DNA from: Sphingomonas changnyeongensis
Lineage (GTDB): Bacteria > Pseudomonadota > Alphaproteobacteria > Sphingomonadales > Sphingomonadaceae
DNA: 64,000 nt
NCBI RefSeq assembly: GCF_009913435.1
Contig: NZ_CP047896.1
Coordinates: 62,001 to 126,000 of the forward strand
Direction of reading: 5' to 3'
In this document: positions 38,801 to 48,150 of the stretch, piece by piece
How positions within the stretch are numbered: position 1 is the first letter of the stretch
How the letters are laid out: each line of letters begins with the position of its first letter
Translations under genes and position numbers: made by a program
The notes under the pieces: model-generated
Databases searched by the model: none
Told to the model about the DNA's origin: nothing
Seen by the model: only the letters and a program-made list of their open reading frames with translations

Positions 38801-39598
38801 GATCAATGTCATCCGACGTCTCAGCGAGGTCCAGGACTTGGTGATAGGGCAAGACGACCCCATCGAGCCAAAAGCCTTCATTGTCGGGATCAGGACGCAA
38901 CGAATGCTGGAATGGCCGCTCCCAAATCATCGAGCGGATGCGACCAGCGGCAGTACCTCCCTCGTACGGGTATTCGCCAACCTTGCCTGCGCTGGTCAGC
39001 CGCGCGACGGCCACGATCTGACGCGCTTGCGTCTCGGCCATCGGGGTCTGCCTAGCATAGAAGAAGACCAGTGATTGATCTGCTTCGATGAGCGAATGAA
39101 AACCTTCGAGCAAGGCGCGCTGATTGTCGCACTCCTGGACCCAGGGGGTATCGACAATCAACTTTGGTGCCTTGCCTTCCTGAGGCTCTCGAGCGGCTTC
39201 AGCTTCCAGACCGAGGTCTTCGGCTATCTGCCAGGCATGTTCGCGCAGCATCCAGCGGAAGGGTGTGAGCACACCCCATAGGCCGGAATATGCACTGCAG
39301 CAGGGAGGATATGCTTATGCTCATCACTGTAGTTTGAGTAGTCGAGCCGGCTGGTATGGTTGAAGGCTCGCGGCGACAAAAATGTGCCTCGCTCGGCTAA
39401 GCAGGGAGGCATTCGCTCCAGGTCATCGAGCGACGTGCCAGCACAGCTGGCTTCATAGTCGTCATCCCTGTTTTGAGCCGTGCGCCGTACAGCAAGGCAA
39501 GCTGAATTACCGATAGGATCTGCGCAGATTCGTCCGTTCCACCCGGTATCGTGCCAAGGAACACGAACGGAAACATGACGAAGAGCAGATCGAGCCAT
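35857..39598 (-). CDS. RecD-like helicase with N-terminal accessory region and Vsr-like nuclease end, two frame breaks
   Basis: The N-terminus (HVSVRVPWHDTGWNGRIC...) matches a conserved opening of a large bacterial AAA/RecD-like family. The helicase has LTGAAGTGKTTLLKIL (I), CVVDECSMLT (II), LVGDPQQLPPIG (III), VTVHKAQGSEFG (V) and YTALTRQKNRVWV (VI). The last 130 residues look like a Vsr-type endonuclease (KSEIIIADALFELE, YRLPDFTIEKD, YWEHCGMM, YVSRWKQKLDWYE). Frames are lost at C4 39274-39277 and C4 37305-37308; one base each restores them, giving about 1,245 residues. It leads the operon and should unwind and cut DNA. IS copy 2 lies 89 bp upstream. Confidence 0.85.
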
Positions 39599-39747
39599 AA
39601 CACACCTTTGTTTTCGAGTAACAAGAAGAGCTTGTGGCTTGCGGACCGTCAACCCCCAGCACTTGCAAAATTACGAGCAAATACGCCTGACGTGACCCCC
39701 TGATTTTCCTCCACGAGCGATTAGAGACTGGCCTGAAGGAAGGACAG

Positions 39748-40017
39748 ATGATGAAGCGTGTGAGGTTTTCGGAGGAGCAGATTATCGGGGTGGTGAAGGA
39801 GGCGGAGGCGGGCGCGAAGACCGCTGATCTGGCCCGGCGGCCCGGGGTTTCGGAAGCAACGATCTACAACTGGAAGGCCAAGTATGGCGGGCTGGAGGTG
39901 TCCGAGGCCCGGCGGCTGCGGGAGCTCGAGAGCGAGAACGCGAAGCTGAAGCGGCTGCTGGCCGATGCGATGCTGGACAACGTGGCGCTGAAGGATCTGC
40001 TTTCAAAAAAGTGGTGA
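39748..40017 (+). CDS. IS3-family OrfA, copy 2
   Basis: This 89-residue helix-turn-helix and leucine-zipper protein is identical to copy 1 except [10 protein letters not shown]. It binds IS ends and supplies the N-terminal part of the OrfAB fusion transposase. It overlaps orfB at 40011-40017. Confidence 0.92.
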   Translation: MMKRVRFSEEQIIGVVKEAEAGAKTADLARRPGVSEATIYNWKAKYGGLEVSEARRLRELESENAKLKRLLADAMLDNVALKDLLSKKW

Positions 40018-40922
40018 CGCCCGTCGCGAAGCGAGAAGCTGCCGCTCATCTCCAGGCGTGCCACGGGATGAGTGAGCGGCGGGCGTGCCGTGTCATCGAT
40101 GCCGATCGCAAGAGCGTGCGTTACCGTTCCGCGCGGGACGATGATGGTGCGCTTCGCGAGAAGCTGCGCGAGTTGGCCAACCAGCGGCGTCGGTTCGGCT
40201 ATCGCCGTTTGCATATCCTGCTGCGCCGAGAGGGCGTGATGATCAACCGCAAGAAGACCCAGCGGCTGTATCGTGAGGAAGGGCTTGCGGTAAGGCGACG
40301 ACGCAGCCGCAAGCGCGCTGTCGGGACCAGGGCACCGGCTCCGGTGCTGGCGCTGCCGAACCAGCGCTGGAGCCTGGACTTCGTCCATGACCAGATGGCT
40401 TCTGGCAGACGGTTCCGCGTGCTCAACGTGGTCGATGATGTGACCAGAGAGTGCCTGGCAGCGGTGCCGGACACCTCGATATCCGGTCACCGTGTGGTGC
40501 GCGAGCTGGCCCAGCTGATCGCCCAGCGGGGCAAGCCCGGCATGATCGTCAGCGACAATGGCACCGAGCTCACCAGCAATGCCGTCCTGGCGTGGTGCGG
40601 TCAGATCGGGGTAGAGTGGCATTACCTCGCTCCCGGCAAGCCGATGCAGAACGGCTACGTCGAGAGCTTCAACGGTCGCATGCGCGACGAGCTGCTCAAC
40701 GAGACCCTGTTCATGAGCCTTGCCCATGCCCGGATAGAGATCGCGGCTTGGGTCGAGGATTACAACCGGGAGAGACCGCACTCGGCCTTGGGATACGCTA
40801 CACCGGCGGCGTTCGCCGCCGAACTGAACAAGCAATGGCCTGCTTCGCTCCGCCCTTCGGGCTCCGCTACGCAGCCCATTGCTTCAACCGCGCCGATGCG
40901 CAAAACAACCTACCGGCTCTAA
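40011..40922 (+). CDS. IS3-family OrfB transposase, copy 2
   Basis: This 303-residue DDE transposase has the same motifs as copy 1 ([32 protein letters not shown]). It differs at several N-terminal positions ([23 protein letters not shown]). It is apparently intact. Confidence 0.92.
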   Translation: MVTPVAKREAAAHLQACHGMSERRACRVIDADRKSVRYRSARDDDGALREKLRELANQRRRFGYRRLHILLRREGVMINRKKTQRLYREEGLAVRRRRSRKRAVGTRAPAPVLALPNQRWSLDFVHDQMASGRRFRVLNVVDDVTRECLAAVPDTSISGHRVVRELAQLIAQRGKPGMIVSDNGTELTSNAVLAWCGQIGVEWHYLAPGKPMQNGYVESFNGRMRDELLNETLFMSLAHARIEIAAWVEDYNRERPHSALGYATPAAFAAELNKQWPASLRPSGSATQPIASTAPMRKTTYRL

Positions 40923-41037
40923 TCCCAGCCGGAGGAAAGCTGGGGGTCACGTCACATGCCATAGAAATGGCATAGAGGCATATTACCTGTATTGAGCGCC
41001 TTTTATAAACATTCGGGCATTTGCGAGGATCCGTACG

Positions 41038-42069
41038 ATGAGGATGCTGTTCGCAATCTTCGGACTGGGACTGACCACGTTCGCCGTTCCGGTTTCAGCA
41101 CAGCAGTTTGTCTGCAGCGGAACGACGAACTCCCCCTACCCTGAGTTCGTATCCACCTACCATGATCACCGACGGGTGGCGCCCGCAGGCACCGGCCTCA
41201 CGGGCCGGTTCACGGCATTTCATGCCATCTTCGACGACGCCGATGACGATGACGGCGACGGTCAGGCCGACCTCCGGCTCAACCCGGAATATGTCGTTTA
41301 TGAGCTGCGAGGCGTCGCGCCAGACAGAAACGGCAACTACGCCGAACCCGAAATCTCGATCAAAAGACCAAATAAATGGTATGCCTCTCCAGGCCTCGTG
41401 GATCTGGTCGAAGGCATTGCCGGCGTCACAAATCGCCGTATCGATGACAGCTACAGCGGGGTCGGCACAATCTGGAACCGCGGCCACCTCGCCATGAGCG
41501 ACCATGCCCAGCGCATAAGCGCCGAGGCTGGATGCAACACCCATGTGTTCTGGAACGCCTCCCCTCAAGCGGCCGATCTCAATCAGGGCCCCTGGCTGCA
41601 CCTCGAAAACTATTCGGCTGCCGCCTCGAACAAATACCGGAGCGTTTGGGTGGTTGCCGGCCCGATCTTTGACCCCTCCACGCCCAAGCTGACCATCGGC
41701 GACCCCGGAGAGCTGAGGGTCGAGATTCCCGATGCGTTCTTCAAGGTTCTGATCCACGAAAGCCCCTCTGGGATCGACACCCTCGCGTTCATTTTTGAGC
41801 AGCCGAACGCAGCAGGACCCGATGGCAAGCCAGTGCCAACAGCCAGCTGGGTCAACTGCAAGAACGCCCGCCAAGCCGGTCATGTCTACGATCATCGCCC
41901 CAATCTGGTGACGATCGAGGAGATCGAGCGGCGAACCGGGCTGCGATTCTTCTCCGACCGGCCAAACCGGCAAACGCTGATCCGCGCCCGAGCCCAACAG
42001 CTCTGGCCGGTCGAAACGGTGTTCTGGGATCCAGGTTCCTCATGCGCCGCTCAGCGCAGCCACCCATAA
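41038..42069 (+). CDS. Secreted DNA/RNA non-specific endonuclease
   Basis: A signal peptide (MLFAIFGLGLTTFAVPVSAQQ) indicates export. The active-site motif WNRGHLAMSDHAQ (N/DRGH, about 140-152) and the downstream NASPQAADLNQGPW match the NucA/NUC1 beta-beta-alpha-metal nucleases, which degrade DNA and RNA using Mg2+. An insertion with DDADDDDGDGQAD (about 70-82) looks like a calcium-binding loop. At 343 residues it is of usual size. The DUF2235 hydrolase gene follows after 16 bp, so they are probably co-expressed. Together they could serve as exported effectors or in nutrient scavenging. Confidence 0.88.
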   Translation: MRMLFAIFGLGLTTFAVPVSAQQFVCSGTTNSPYPEFVSTYHDHRRVAPAGTGLTGRFTAFHAIFDDADDDDGDGQADLRLNPEYVVYELRGVAPDRNGNYAEPEISIKRPNKWYASPGLVDLVEGIAGVTNRRIDDSYSGVGTIWNRGHLAMSDHAQRISAEAGCNTHVFWNASPQAADLNQGPWLHLENYSAAASNKYRSVWVVAGPIFDPSTPKLTIGDPGELRVEIPDAFFKVLIHESPSGIDTLAFIFEQPNAAGPDGKPVPTASWVNCKNARQAGHVYDHRPNLVTIEEIERRTGLRFFSDRPNRQTLIRARAQQLWPVETVFWDPGSSCAAQRSHP

Positions 42070-42085
42070 GCGCGGGGGCGCTGGC

Positions 42086-43254
42086 ATGCCGAAAAACCTC
42101 GTCATCCTCCTCGATGGCACGTCGAACACGATCAGCGAAAGCCGGACCAACATCCTGCGGCTGTTCGGCGTTCTCAAGAAGGACGAAAACCAGCTCGTCT
42201 ATTATGACCCAGGCGTCGGCACCCTCGGCGCTGACAGCGCATATTCGCACTTCCTGCAAAAGGCGCATGAGCTCTGGGGTCTCGCTACCGGCTGGGGCTC
42301 GATAAGAACGTCAAGGAAGCCTACCGGTTCCTCATCGACCACTACGACAACGGCAAGTCGGACGGCTCAGGCGAAAGGGACCGCATCTATGTCTTCGGCT
42401 TCAGTCGCGGCGCATACACAGCCCGCGTGCTGGCAGGGTTCATCCACGCCGTAGGTCTCATCCCGAAACACAATCTGAACCTGCTTGATTATGCGTACCG
42501 CGCCTACAAACGGGTCGATGAACAGGACACGGCAGGCGCATTCAAGGAGGTGCGCCTCTACGAACGCGCCTTGGATCCCGATCGACCACCAATCCGCATG
42601 CTTGGCCTGTTCGATACCGTTGCGTCACTCATCGAGCATGGACCGCGTGGCCTGCGGCTGAAGTCGCACGCCTTCACAAGCGAGAATACCAGCGTCCAGT
42701 CCGTGTACCACGCGGTCGCTCTCGACGAGCGCCGGACGATGTTTCGCCCACAGCTCTGGCCAGCCGGGAAGCCATATTGGGGCAATCCGTTCAACAGCGA
42801 AGCCGCCATTCCCCAGGAGGTGGAAGAAGTCTGGTTTGCCGGGAGCCACGGCGACGTCGGCGGCGGCTATCCCGAACATCAGAGCGCCCTGTGCAAAGTG
42901 CCCCTTGTCTGGATGCTCGATCGCGCGAAGCAATGTGGCCTCGAGTTCAAAACGGCCAGCATCAACTCACTGGTCTATGGCAAGAGACAGGACTCGAAAT
43001 ACGTCCCGCCCGATCCGCTGGGACCAGCTCACAACACCATGACGCTCGCATGGTCGATCCTCGAGTTCCTTCCGCGACGCAAACCCCGGGACTCCAAACG
43101 GCCATCGTTCCTCGGCATTTCTTTGCCGCTCTTTGAACCTCGCAATGTGCCCGCTGACGCAAAGATCGATGAGTCTGTGCACAAGCGCAGATCCGAGCTT
43201 GGCTACGCGCCCGTCAATCTGCGGCGAGAGGAGATTGGCGCGTTGTCCCAGTGA
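42086..43254 (+). CDS. DUF2235 alpha/beta hydrolase (Tle1-like phospholipase), frame break at G-run
   Basis: The N-terminal MPKNLVILLDGTSNTISESR and YYDPGVGT are typical of DUF2235. At G4 42294-42297 the frame is lost; one added G gives GLATGWGLDKNVKEAYRFL. The nucleophile elbow VFGFSRGAYTARVLAG, the LFDTVAS segment and the late AGSHGDVGGGYPE (Asp/His region) complete a Ser-Asp-His hydrolase of about 389 residues. The family includes type VI effectors that attack phospholipids. No secretion genes lie in the window. It follows a secreted nuclease by 16 bp. Confidence 0.85.
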
Positions 43255-43551
43255 TGGCACAGCCGCAGGGTAGCAAGCGCCGCCGCCGCTCAAAGATGTG
43301 CTAGCGCGTCTCGCGCAACTTGACGCGCGCTGGGCTTCATTCTGCCGCGCGCGCCCCCCCTTCCCTCGCCATGCCGGTCGCAGCGACCGGCAGAAACTCC
43401 TGGCGATAGGCGGTCGGGATCAGCCGCATCTGAGCGCGAAAGTGTGCTCTGCCACCTGAAAACTGGATTGACGTGATGGGGTGGACGGCCCCTGCACCAG
43501 CGTAGCTGTGCAATGATGCGGCCGTAGAGCCACGTCTAGAGGAGCCGTCCC

Positions 43552-44454
43552 ATGCAGCAGGATGTTGTGACCGTCGGAGTTGATCTGGCGAAGAACGTGT
43601 TTCAGGTTCACTCGATCGGTGCGGATGGGAAGGTGTTGGTGCGCCGACAGCTCCGGCGCGCCGAGGTGCTGAATTTCTTCTCGGCACTGCCGCCCTGCCT
43701 GGTCGGCATGGAGGCGTGCGCGTCGGCGCACCACTGGGGACGCGAGCTGATAGCGCTCGGCCACGACGTGCGGCTGATGCCGCCAGCGTATGTGAAGCCG
43801 TACGTGAAGCGCGGGAAGACCGATGCTGCCGATGCAGAGGCGACCTGCGAGGCAGTGACCCGGCCGACCATGCGATTTGTGACGGTGAAGACGCCCGAAC
43901 AGCAAGCCGTGCTGATGCTTCACAAGACCCGCGACCTACTCGTCAGGCAGCGGACCGGGCTCATCAACGCGTTGCGCGCCCACCTCGCCGAGTATGGCAT
44001 CATCAGCGGCAAGGGGCCGGGCGGGGTCACCGTGTTGATGAAGGTGCTGCACGAGGCGCAGGAGCGGCTGCCGGAGCACGCGCGATCGGCCCTCCACACG
44101 ATCGGATCGCAGCTTCGCGCGCTTGCCAGTGAGGTGCAGCGGCTTGAGGCCCAGATCCTTGCCTGGCACCGATCCGATGCTGCGAGCACCCGGCTCGCCA
44201 CCATTCCCGGCATCGGTCCGATCACCGCTTCGGCCATCGCGGCGGCCGTGCCGGACGCGACCATGTTCCGATCCGGGCGGCAGTTCGCGGCGTGGCTCGG
44301 CCTCACGCCGCGACCACACGGCTCAGGCGGCAAGGAGAAACTGGGCGGCATCAGTAAGCAGGGCGACGGCTATCTGCGACGCCTGCTGGTGGTCGGCGCC
44401 ACTGCGGTGATGCGCATGGCGCGCAACGAGGTCTACGCGGCAGCTGCCGCGTGA
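43552..44454 (+). CDS. IS110-family transposase (DEDD)
   Basis: The protein has 300 residues. The RuvC-like N-terminal domain has VGVDLAKNVFQVHS (D), GMEACASAHHWGREL (E) and KTDAADAEAT (DxxD). The C-terminal domain has PGIGPITASAIAAAVPD, FAAWLGLTPRPHGSGGKEKL (with the conserved Ser) and YLRRLLVVGA. IS110 enzymes insert with the help of an element-encoded bridge RNA. The protein is slightly shorter than the usual 330-400 residues but motif-complete. Confidence 0.92.
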   Translation: MQQDVVTVGVDLAKNVFQVHSIGADGKVLVRRQLRRAEVLNFFSALPPCLVGMEACASAHHWGRELIALGHDVRLMPPAYVKPYVKRGKTDAADAEATCEAVTRPTMRFVTVKTPEQQAVLMLHKTRDLLVRQRTGLINALRAHLAEYGIISGKGPGGVTVLMKVLHEAQERLPEHARSALHTIGSQLRALASEVQRLEAQILAWHRSDAASTRLATIPGIGPITASAIAAAVPDATMFRSGRQFAAWLGLTPRPHGSGGKEKLGGISKQGDGYLRRLLVVGATAVMRMARNEVYAAAAA

Positions 44455-44702
44455 TCGCCATCCCCGCCGCAAGCTGAGCAGCGGCGGGGTGGTGCAGAGG
44501 GTAGCTCAGCGATGATGACAGACCGGTCAGACCGGGGATCGCACAAACCCAGGGGAGCAGAGCGCCTCGAGCGCGATGACGTGATTAGGGATGCGATCCG
44601 CGGAGTTCATCAGGGCCAGCAGCCATGCGGTGCTGCGCGAACAGGCCGAACACATGGATGCACCCGACCGGTGCCCATCACGCTGCAGATACTCCTTGCA
44701 CC
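44455..44702 (+). ncRNA. Candidate bridge (guide) RNA region of the IS1111-type element
   Basis: This 248-bp non-coding stretch lies between the transposase stop and the right inverted repeat. In IS110/IS1111 elements one end encodes a structured RNA that pairs with donor and target DNA; in the IS1111 group it is expected at the right end. I cannot fold the RNA here, so the assignment rests on position and length. No protein frame in it looks real. Confidence 0.4.
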
Positions 44703-44886
44703 GCAGGGGCCGTCCACCCCATCACGTCACTCCCAACGGAACAAGGCGGGCCATGCACTTCATCAGCCAGCGATGACTATCTGGCTTATGATGTAGCCCA
44801 AGGCAGCCGATGCAACGTTCACATACTCTTGGTCGCGTGCTGGCCTTATTCGAACGGATCGGAGGTGATAGAATCCATAGACCGCT

Positions 44887-45204
44887 TTAACTCATGTTAG
44901 GCCTCCAAATCGACAGCCCAAGGATCGCCCCCACCCAGCCTAGCCCAATGATGACATACGTTGGTGTTAACGTTGCCCTGGAAAGGATTGCTACAGCCAC
45001 GAACCCAACTAGTAAGCAGGCGGCTCCCCGCATTCTGTAATGTGGAACAAAGCTGACCACAATTGCAAGCGTTCCGAATGAGTAAAATACTGATCTCAGT
45101 AGAAATACACGATCCTGATTGAAAGGCCATACATTCTGAATTTCAAAAATCACTCCCGCGATAGCTGCGATAAGCAGAAGGGCGATTGCACGAACGATAA
45201 TCAT
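44887..45204 (-). CDS. Small membrane protein, probable immunity partner of orphan RHS tip
   Basis: This 105-residue protein has about three to four transmembrane helices (VRAIALLLIAAIAGVIFEI, SVFYSFGTLAIVVSF, GAACLLVGFVAVAIL, VIIGLGWVGAILGLSIW). The ATG at 45204 follows the stop of the RHS tip fragment by 1 bp. Polymorphic toxin tips are normally followed by their immunity gene, so a membrane immunity protein is the likely role. A different small membrane protein stands in the same position after the second RHS tip at 46.0-46.4 kb. Confidence 0.6.
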   Translation of the reverse strand: MIIVRAIALLLIAAIAGVIFEIQNVWPFNQDRVFLLRSVFYSFGTLAIVVSFVPHYRMRGAACLLVGFVAVAILSRATLTPTYVIIGLGWVGAILGLSIWRPNMS

Positions 45205-45205
45205 G

Positions 45206-45409
45206 TCAGCATGGCCCCTTAGTTTCCGAGTTACAGGCGTTTTGCAGGACCTGTTGGTCCACGCCTTTCCAGGTGCTATCCACCTGCGGCCCCCAGATGC
45301 CTTCCAGAATTGGAGCCTGCTGCCATGCATTCCCCTCGCCATAGGTTTGGATAGTGATGCTACCATTCCTTCCAACCTCACCATAACGCATCACAAAGCC
45401 CTCATTATT
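45206..45409 (-). pseudogene. Orphan C-terminal tip of an RHS toxin
   Basis: The frame (NNEGFVMRYGEVGRNG, SITIQTYGEGNAWQQ...) resembles the C-terminus of the RHS protein upstream ([26 protein letters not shown]) and then diverges completely, as alternative RHS tips do. No RHS core precedes it; similarity ends at a 20-bp palindrome. It is probably a displaced silent tip that needs recombination to be expressed. Confidence 0.5.
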
Positions 45410-45429
45410 GCCGGGCCGATCGGCCCGGC
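45410..45429. repeat. 20-bp perfect palindrome at end of RHS tip
   Basis: GCCGGGCCGATCGGCCCGGC lies exactly where similarity of the orphan tip to the RHS gene ends. It may mark a recombination junction or act as a hairpin. Confidence 0.6.
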
Positions 45430-45829
45430 GGGAGCGGAGCGACCTGGCTGCGCACCCGCGCGGCCACCTGCAACGCCGGCACCACGCCATAGCGCACCTG
45501 CCAGCGCCCCGCCGATTGATATTGCTGGATGATTTGCCACAGGCGACTGCAGGGCAGTTTCAGCGACGGCGCTTATTGCCCCGTAAAAACCACCACATGC
45601 ACCCCCGGCGACGGCGGCGCTTTTATCTCGCCGTAAATTCCCATACCCCCTCCGACGCCCATGTCTCCAACGACGAGCAGCTAAAGCGGAAGAGATTCAA
45701 GTGCTTAGCACGCCCCTGGCACCAAAATGGCACCAGAGTCTCGCTCATGGTGCCACCTGCCTCCCTAAAAAACGATGTGCAGACAATGGCTTACACCATA
45801 GGGGGAGCCAGTCCTTTTATCTTGCATTC

Positions 45830-46000
45830 GTTCTACTCCGTCTCTTCCGCGCCAACACCGTCGATGCCGCGTCCGTCTATGTCGCGATCAGCAGGACACG
45901 GGAGGGCGCGGGCCGCGCCGGCCTCACCGAGGCACTCGGCCTGCGCGATGGCGCGCAGGTCGGGCGATGGACAAGAAGATCAGCGGAATGGCTTTCCTAG
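45830..46000 (+). pseudogene. Possible remnant of conjugative relaxase/helicase C-terminus
   Basis: The frame contains NTVDAASVYVAISRTREG, which resembles the VYVALSR-type motif VI of RecD-like helicases in TraA/MobA relaxases, followed by LTEALGLRDGAQVGRW. Upstream sequence in the frame is not recognisable. The 45430-46021 stretch has nothing else, apart from a direct repeat GGCACCA near 45720. The assignment is weak. Confidence 0.3.
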
Positions 46001-46021
46001 CTCACGACCACGACTGGCCGT

Positions 46022-46441
46022 CTAACCAGCGGGGCCTTTGGAACGAGCGCTCCAGAGCAATGCCGAGATCGACAAAAGAGCCGTGTGGGCGGCAACTATC
46101 GCAAGCCAAGATAGTATGAACGTTCTCCTCTGCTCAGCGCTCACTATCACTGAGCCAACTTGCCCCGCGTTCCACATTCCAGAGAACATGTTGAGAAAGA
46201 ACGATGACTCGATTGGCAGGAACGAAAATATGATAGCTATTGCCATTGCCCCGAGGACAAGCAGCCAACCCGAAGTTCTACCAGACAGCCTGGAAGCAAC
46301 AATGATTATGCCCACGCCTATCACAAGCTGAATCGCGTAAGATGCGTCAGAGGACGAGCCGATAAGTTGCAACCCTAATAGGATTAGCGACAAAACAGCA
46401 GCCACAAAGGATAATAAGGTAAAACATAACCGTCCACTCAT
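46022..46441 (-). CDS. Small membrane protein, probable RHS immunity protein
   Basis: This 139-residue protein has four hydrophobic helices (FTLLSFVAAVLSLILLGLQL, YAIQLVIGVGIIIVA, WLLVLGAMAIAIIFSFL, LSWLAIVAAHTALLSIS). Its ATG overlaps the TGA of the frame-corrected RHS toxin (ATGA). Direct coupling to the toxin tip and membrane topology suggest immunity against a membrane-acting or membrane-crossing toxin. No sequence family is recognised. Confidence 0.65.
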   Translation of the reverse strand: MSGRLCFTLLSFVAAVLSLILLGLQLIGSSSDASYAIQLVIGVGIIIVASRLSGRTSGWLLVLGAMAIAIIFSFLPIESSFFLNMFSGMWNAGQVGSVIVSAEQRRTFILSWLAIVAAHTALLSISALLWSARSKGPAG

Positions 46442-47401
46442 CTAAACCCTCTCCTAGTGCGAGCGCGCTCGATAATAGTCCTCGAGTTACTCACCCACGT
46501 TCCGCGAGCGGCGTTTGAGAGAGGACCCATCTGCTTCCAAGAATTACCTTCGCCATACGTGCGTATCGTAACCCCCCCCCTGATTATCAGGAACGACCTT
46601 TCTAACTACGAACCCTGAGCCAGGAGCGTGATCAGCTTCTGTAAAGTTGGTCACCACAGTTGTTCCTGACGTGTCCCGGCTTGTAAAGGAAGTGACGTGA
46701 TCAGCCCCCCACGGCCCCGGAATGTTTACGTCGATTGATGTTCCCCCAGGGGTTGCAGCGCCCTCTCCGGGGGTGGGATGCTGAACAAGTTCACCTGTCA
46801 GCAAATTACCGTAAGATGCATCACCGGTGCCCGCCGTTACGTCGACATTATAACTGTGGAAGGTTATGTCAGACGGCTTGAAGTCCTCCCAGCCCTCAGG
46901 CGTAGGGAAGCTAACCGGGTCGAACGACTTGTCTTCAGGCGTGCAGACTGTCGTTCCATCGTTGCTTTCGCAGCGCTCCCCCGTTGGATCGCGCCCGTTA
47001 ACCGGATCGTTTGCGACATACGTATACAGATTGATTTGGTCATCATAACCGATCGGATCGGTCTGCAGGAAGCGGCCGAGGGTTGGAGAGTAGATGCGTG
47101 CCTTGTAGTAATACATGCCTAGCTCAGGAATCCAGGCTTGGCCAGTATATTGGAACCGCCCTGTGTTGCCACCACCGGGGATGCCATACTCGTCATAGGT
47201 GTTGATGTCGGTCACTGCGCCCGACCCATTGGTGACCGCGATGATTGAGCCCTGATGATCGGCCATGAGATAGCGTGGTAAGGCTGTGCCGGTGCCCTCG
47301 TACCAGATAACCGGATCATCCTCCGCGGCGCCGTGCACATAGCGCCGCAGCATCGTGCCGCGGAAGCTGACTGACCGGCATTGGCGGAAGCAGACGTTCA
47401 T
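46438..47401 (-). CDS. RHS core fragment with polymorphic toxin tip, frame break at C9 run
   Basis: The RHS-associated core motif [20 protein letters not shown] and [19 protein letters not shown] define the boundary between conserved core and variable tip. The upstream part ([20 protein letters not shown]) is the end of an RHS repeat region whose thousand or more N-terminal residues are missing. The tip (from GERCESNDG) is unrecognised. At C9 46572-46580 the frame is lost; eight bases give DNQGG then [14 protein letters not shown], ending with TGA that overlaps the immunity gene. The run could be a sequencing error or a phase-variation tract. Confidence 0.75.
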
Positions 47402-47551
47402 TGCTCTTGTCGGGAATGGCCGACTCTGGGTCGGGAGCCGTCACGGCTCATAACGGGTCGATAATGGCGGCTTTGCCTCTCTCATGGAAAAATGCTGTCG
47501 TTCGTAAAGCGACCCCATTGTGGACGTTAAGCCAATCGCTATCCTGATCGC

Positions 47552-47824
47552 GTGCAACTGCTGAAAACATTCCCTTGGTGGCTGACTGGCCTGCTTCTCT
47601 ACCTCTGGTCGGTTCCGATGCTCATCGCTGCCCTCTGGGTTTTCGATCTTCGTTTCTCATATGACGGAGATCTGCTTTTTTGGGTGATCGCAGCCTACAT
47701 TCTGCCGGTTGGTGCGATCCAGGAAATGTCGGGAGTAGAGTTTGGCACCTCACTGGGCATCTACCTCGGCATCTTGGCGCTCGCCACTGCATGGTTCGTG
47801 CGAAGCCAGCGCAACATGCATTAA
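47552..47824 (+). CDS. Small hypothetical membrane protein
   Basis: This 90-residue protein from a GTG at 47552 (MQLLKTFPWWLTGLLLYLWS) has about three hydrophobic helices (SVPMLIAALWVFDL, LLFWVIAAYILPVGA, GIYLGILALATAWFV). No family is known. No strong ribosome site is visible. It stands alone between the RHS fragment and a phage-like remnant. Confidence 0.5.
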   Translation: MQLLKTFPWWLTGLLLYLWSVPMLIAALWVFDLRFSYDGDLLFWVIAAYILPVGAIQEMSGVEFGTSLGIYLGILALATAWFVRSQRNMH

Positions 47825-47987
47825 CTGGTTTGAACCAGCGTCTGCAAATCCACCCATCTGCGGTCATTGGGCACTTTCGCTTTCACTCCCGACAGCGGAC
47901 ATGGCGTCAGGCTTCCGTGCCGCCTCCTTGGCCTTTGCCGGGTATGAGGCCATCGGTGAAAGCTGCATGGCATCAGATATCTGAAAC

Positions 47988-48150
47988 CTATCTATCGGTT
48001 CCGCGCGACTTTCCCCATTGGCGCGCCGCCGCGTAGCCGAGATAGCCGGTGGCAAACAGCGCGTAGAGCGGCTCGGGCAGGCTTGCCAGATAGGCGCCCA
48101 TGTCCTGGGCGGCGGCGGGGTCCATATTGGCGGGGCAGCGGTCCACGCCC
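47988..48150 (-). pseudogene. Possible phage holin-like C-terminal remnant
   Basis: The frame ends with PEPLYALFATGYLGYAAARQ and GKSRGTDR, which resembles the last transmembrane helix and basic tail of 3TM-type phage holins. A preceding part (CPANMDPAAAQDMGAYLASL) is continuous with it. There is no upstream holin region, so it is at most a fragment. The rest of the 47825-48397 gap shows no gene. Confidence 0.35.

Larger units (their letters stand above)
39688..40954 (+). mobile_element. IS3-family (IS407-like) insertion sequence, copy 2
   Basis: This element has the same 1,267-bp length and TGACGTGACCCCC/GGGGGTCACGTCA termini as copy 1, in the opposite orientation. The two copies bracket the 14-kb helicase/ATPase operon in the manner of a composite transposon. 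I see no target duplication joining the outer flanks (CCGC on one side, CATG on the other), so mobilisation as a unit is not proven. Confidence 0.9.
43469..44729 (+). mobile_element. IS110-family (IS1111-type) insertion sequence
   Basis: A DEDD transposase gene is enclosed by 27-bp perfect inverted repeats: TGACGTGATGGGGTGGACGG at 43469 and its reverse complement ending at 44729. Inverted repeats of this kind distinguish the IS1111 subgroup from IS110 proper. The right non-coding end (44455-44702) is much longer than the left (43496-43551). The true element tips may extend a few bases beyond the repeats. Confidence 0.85.
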
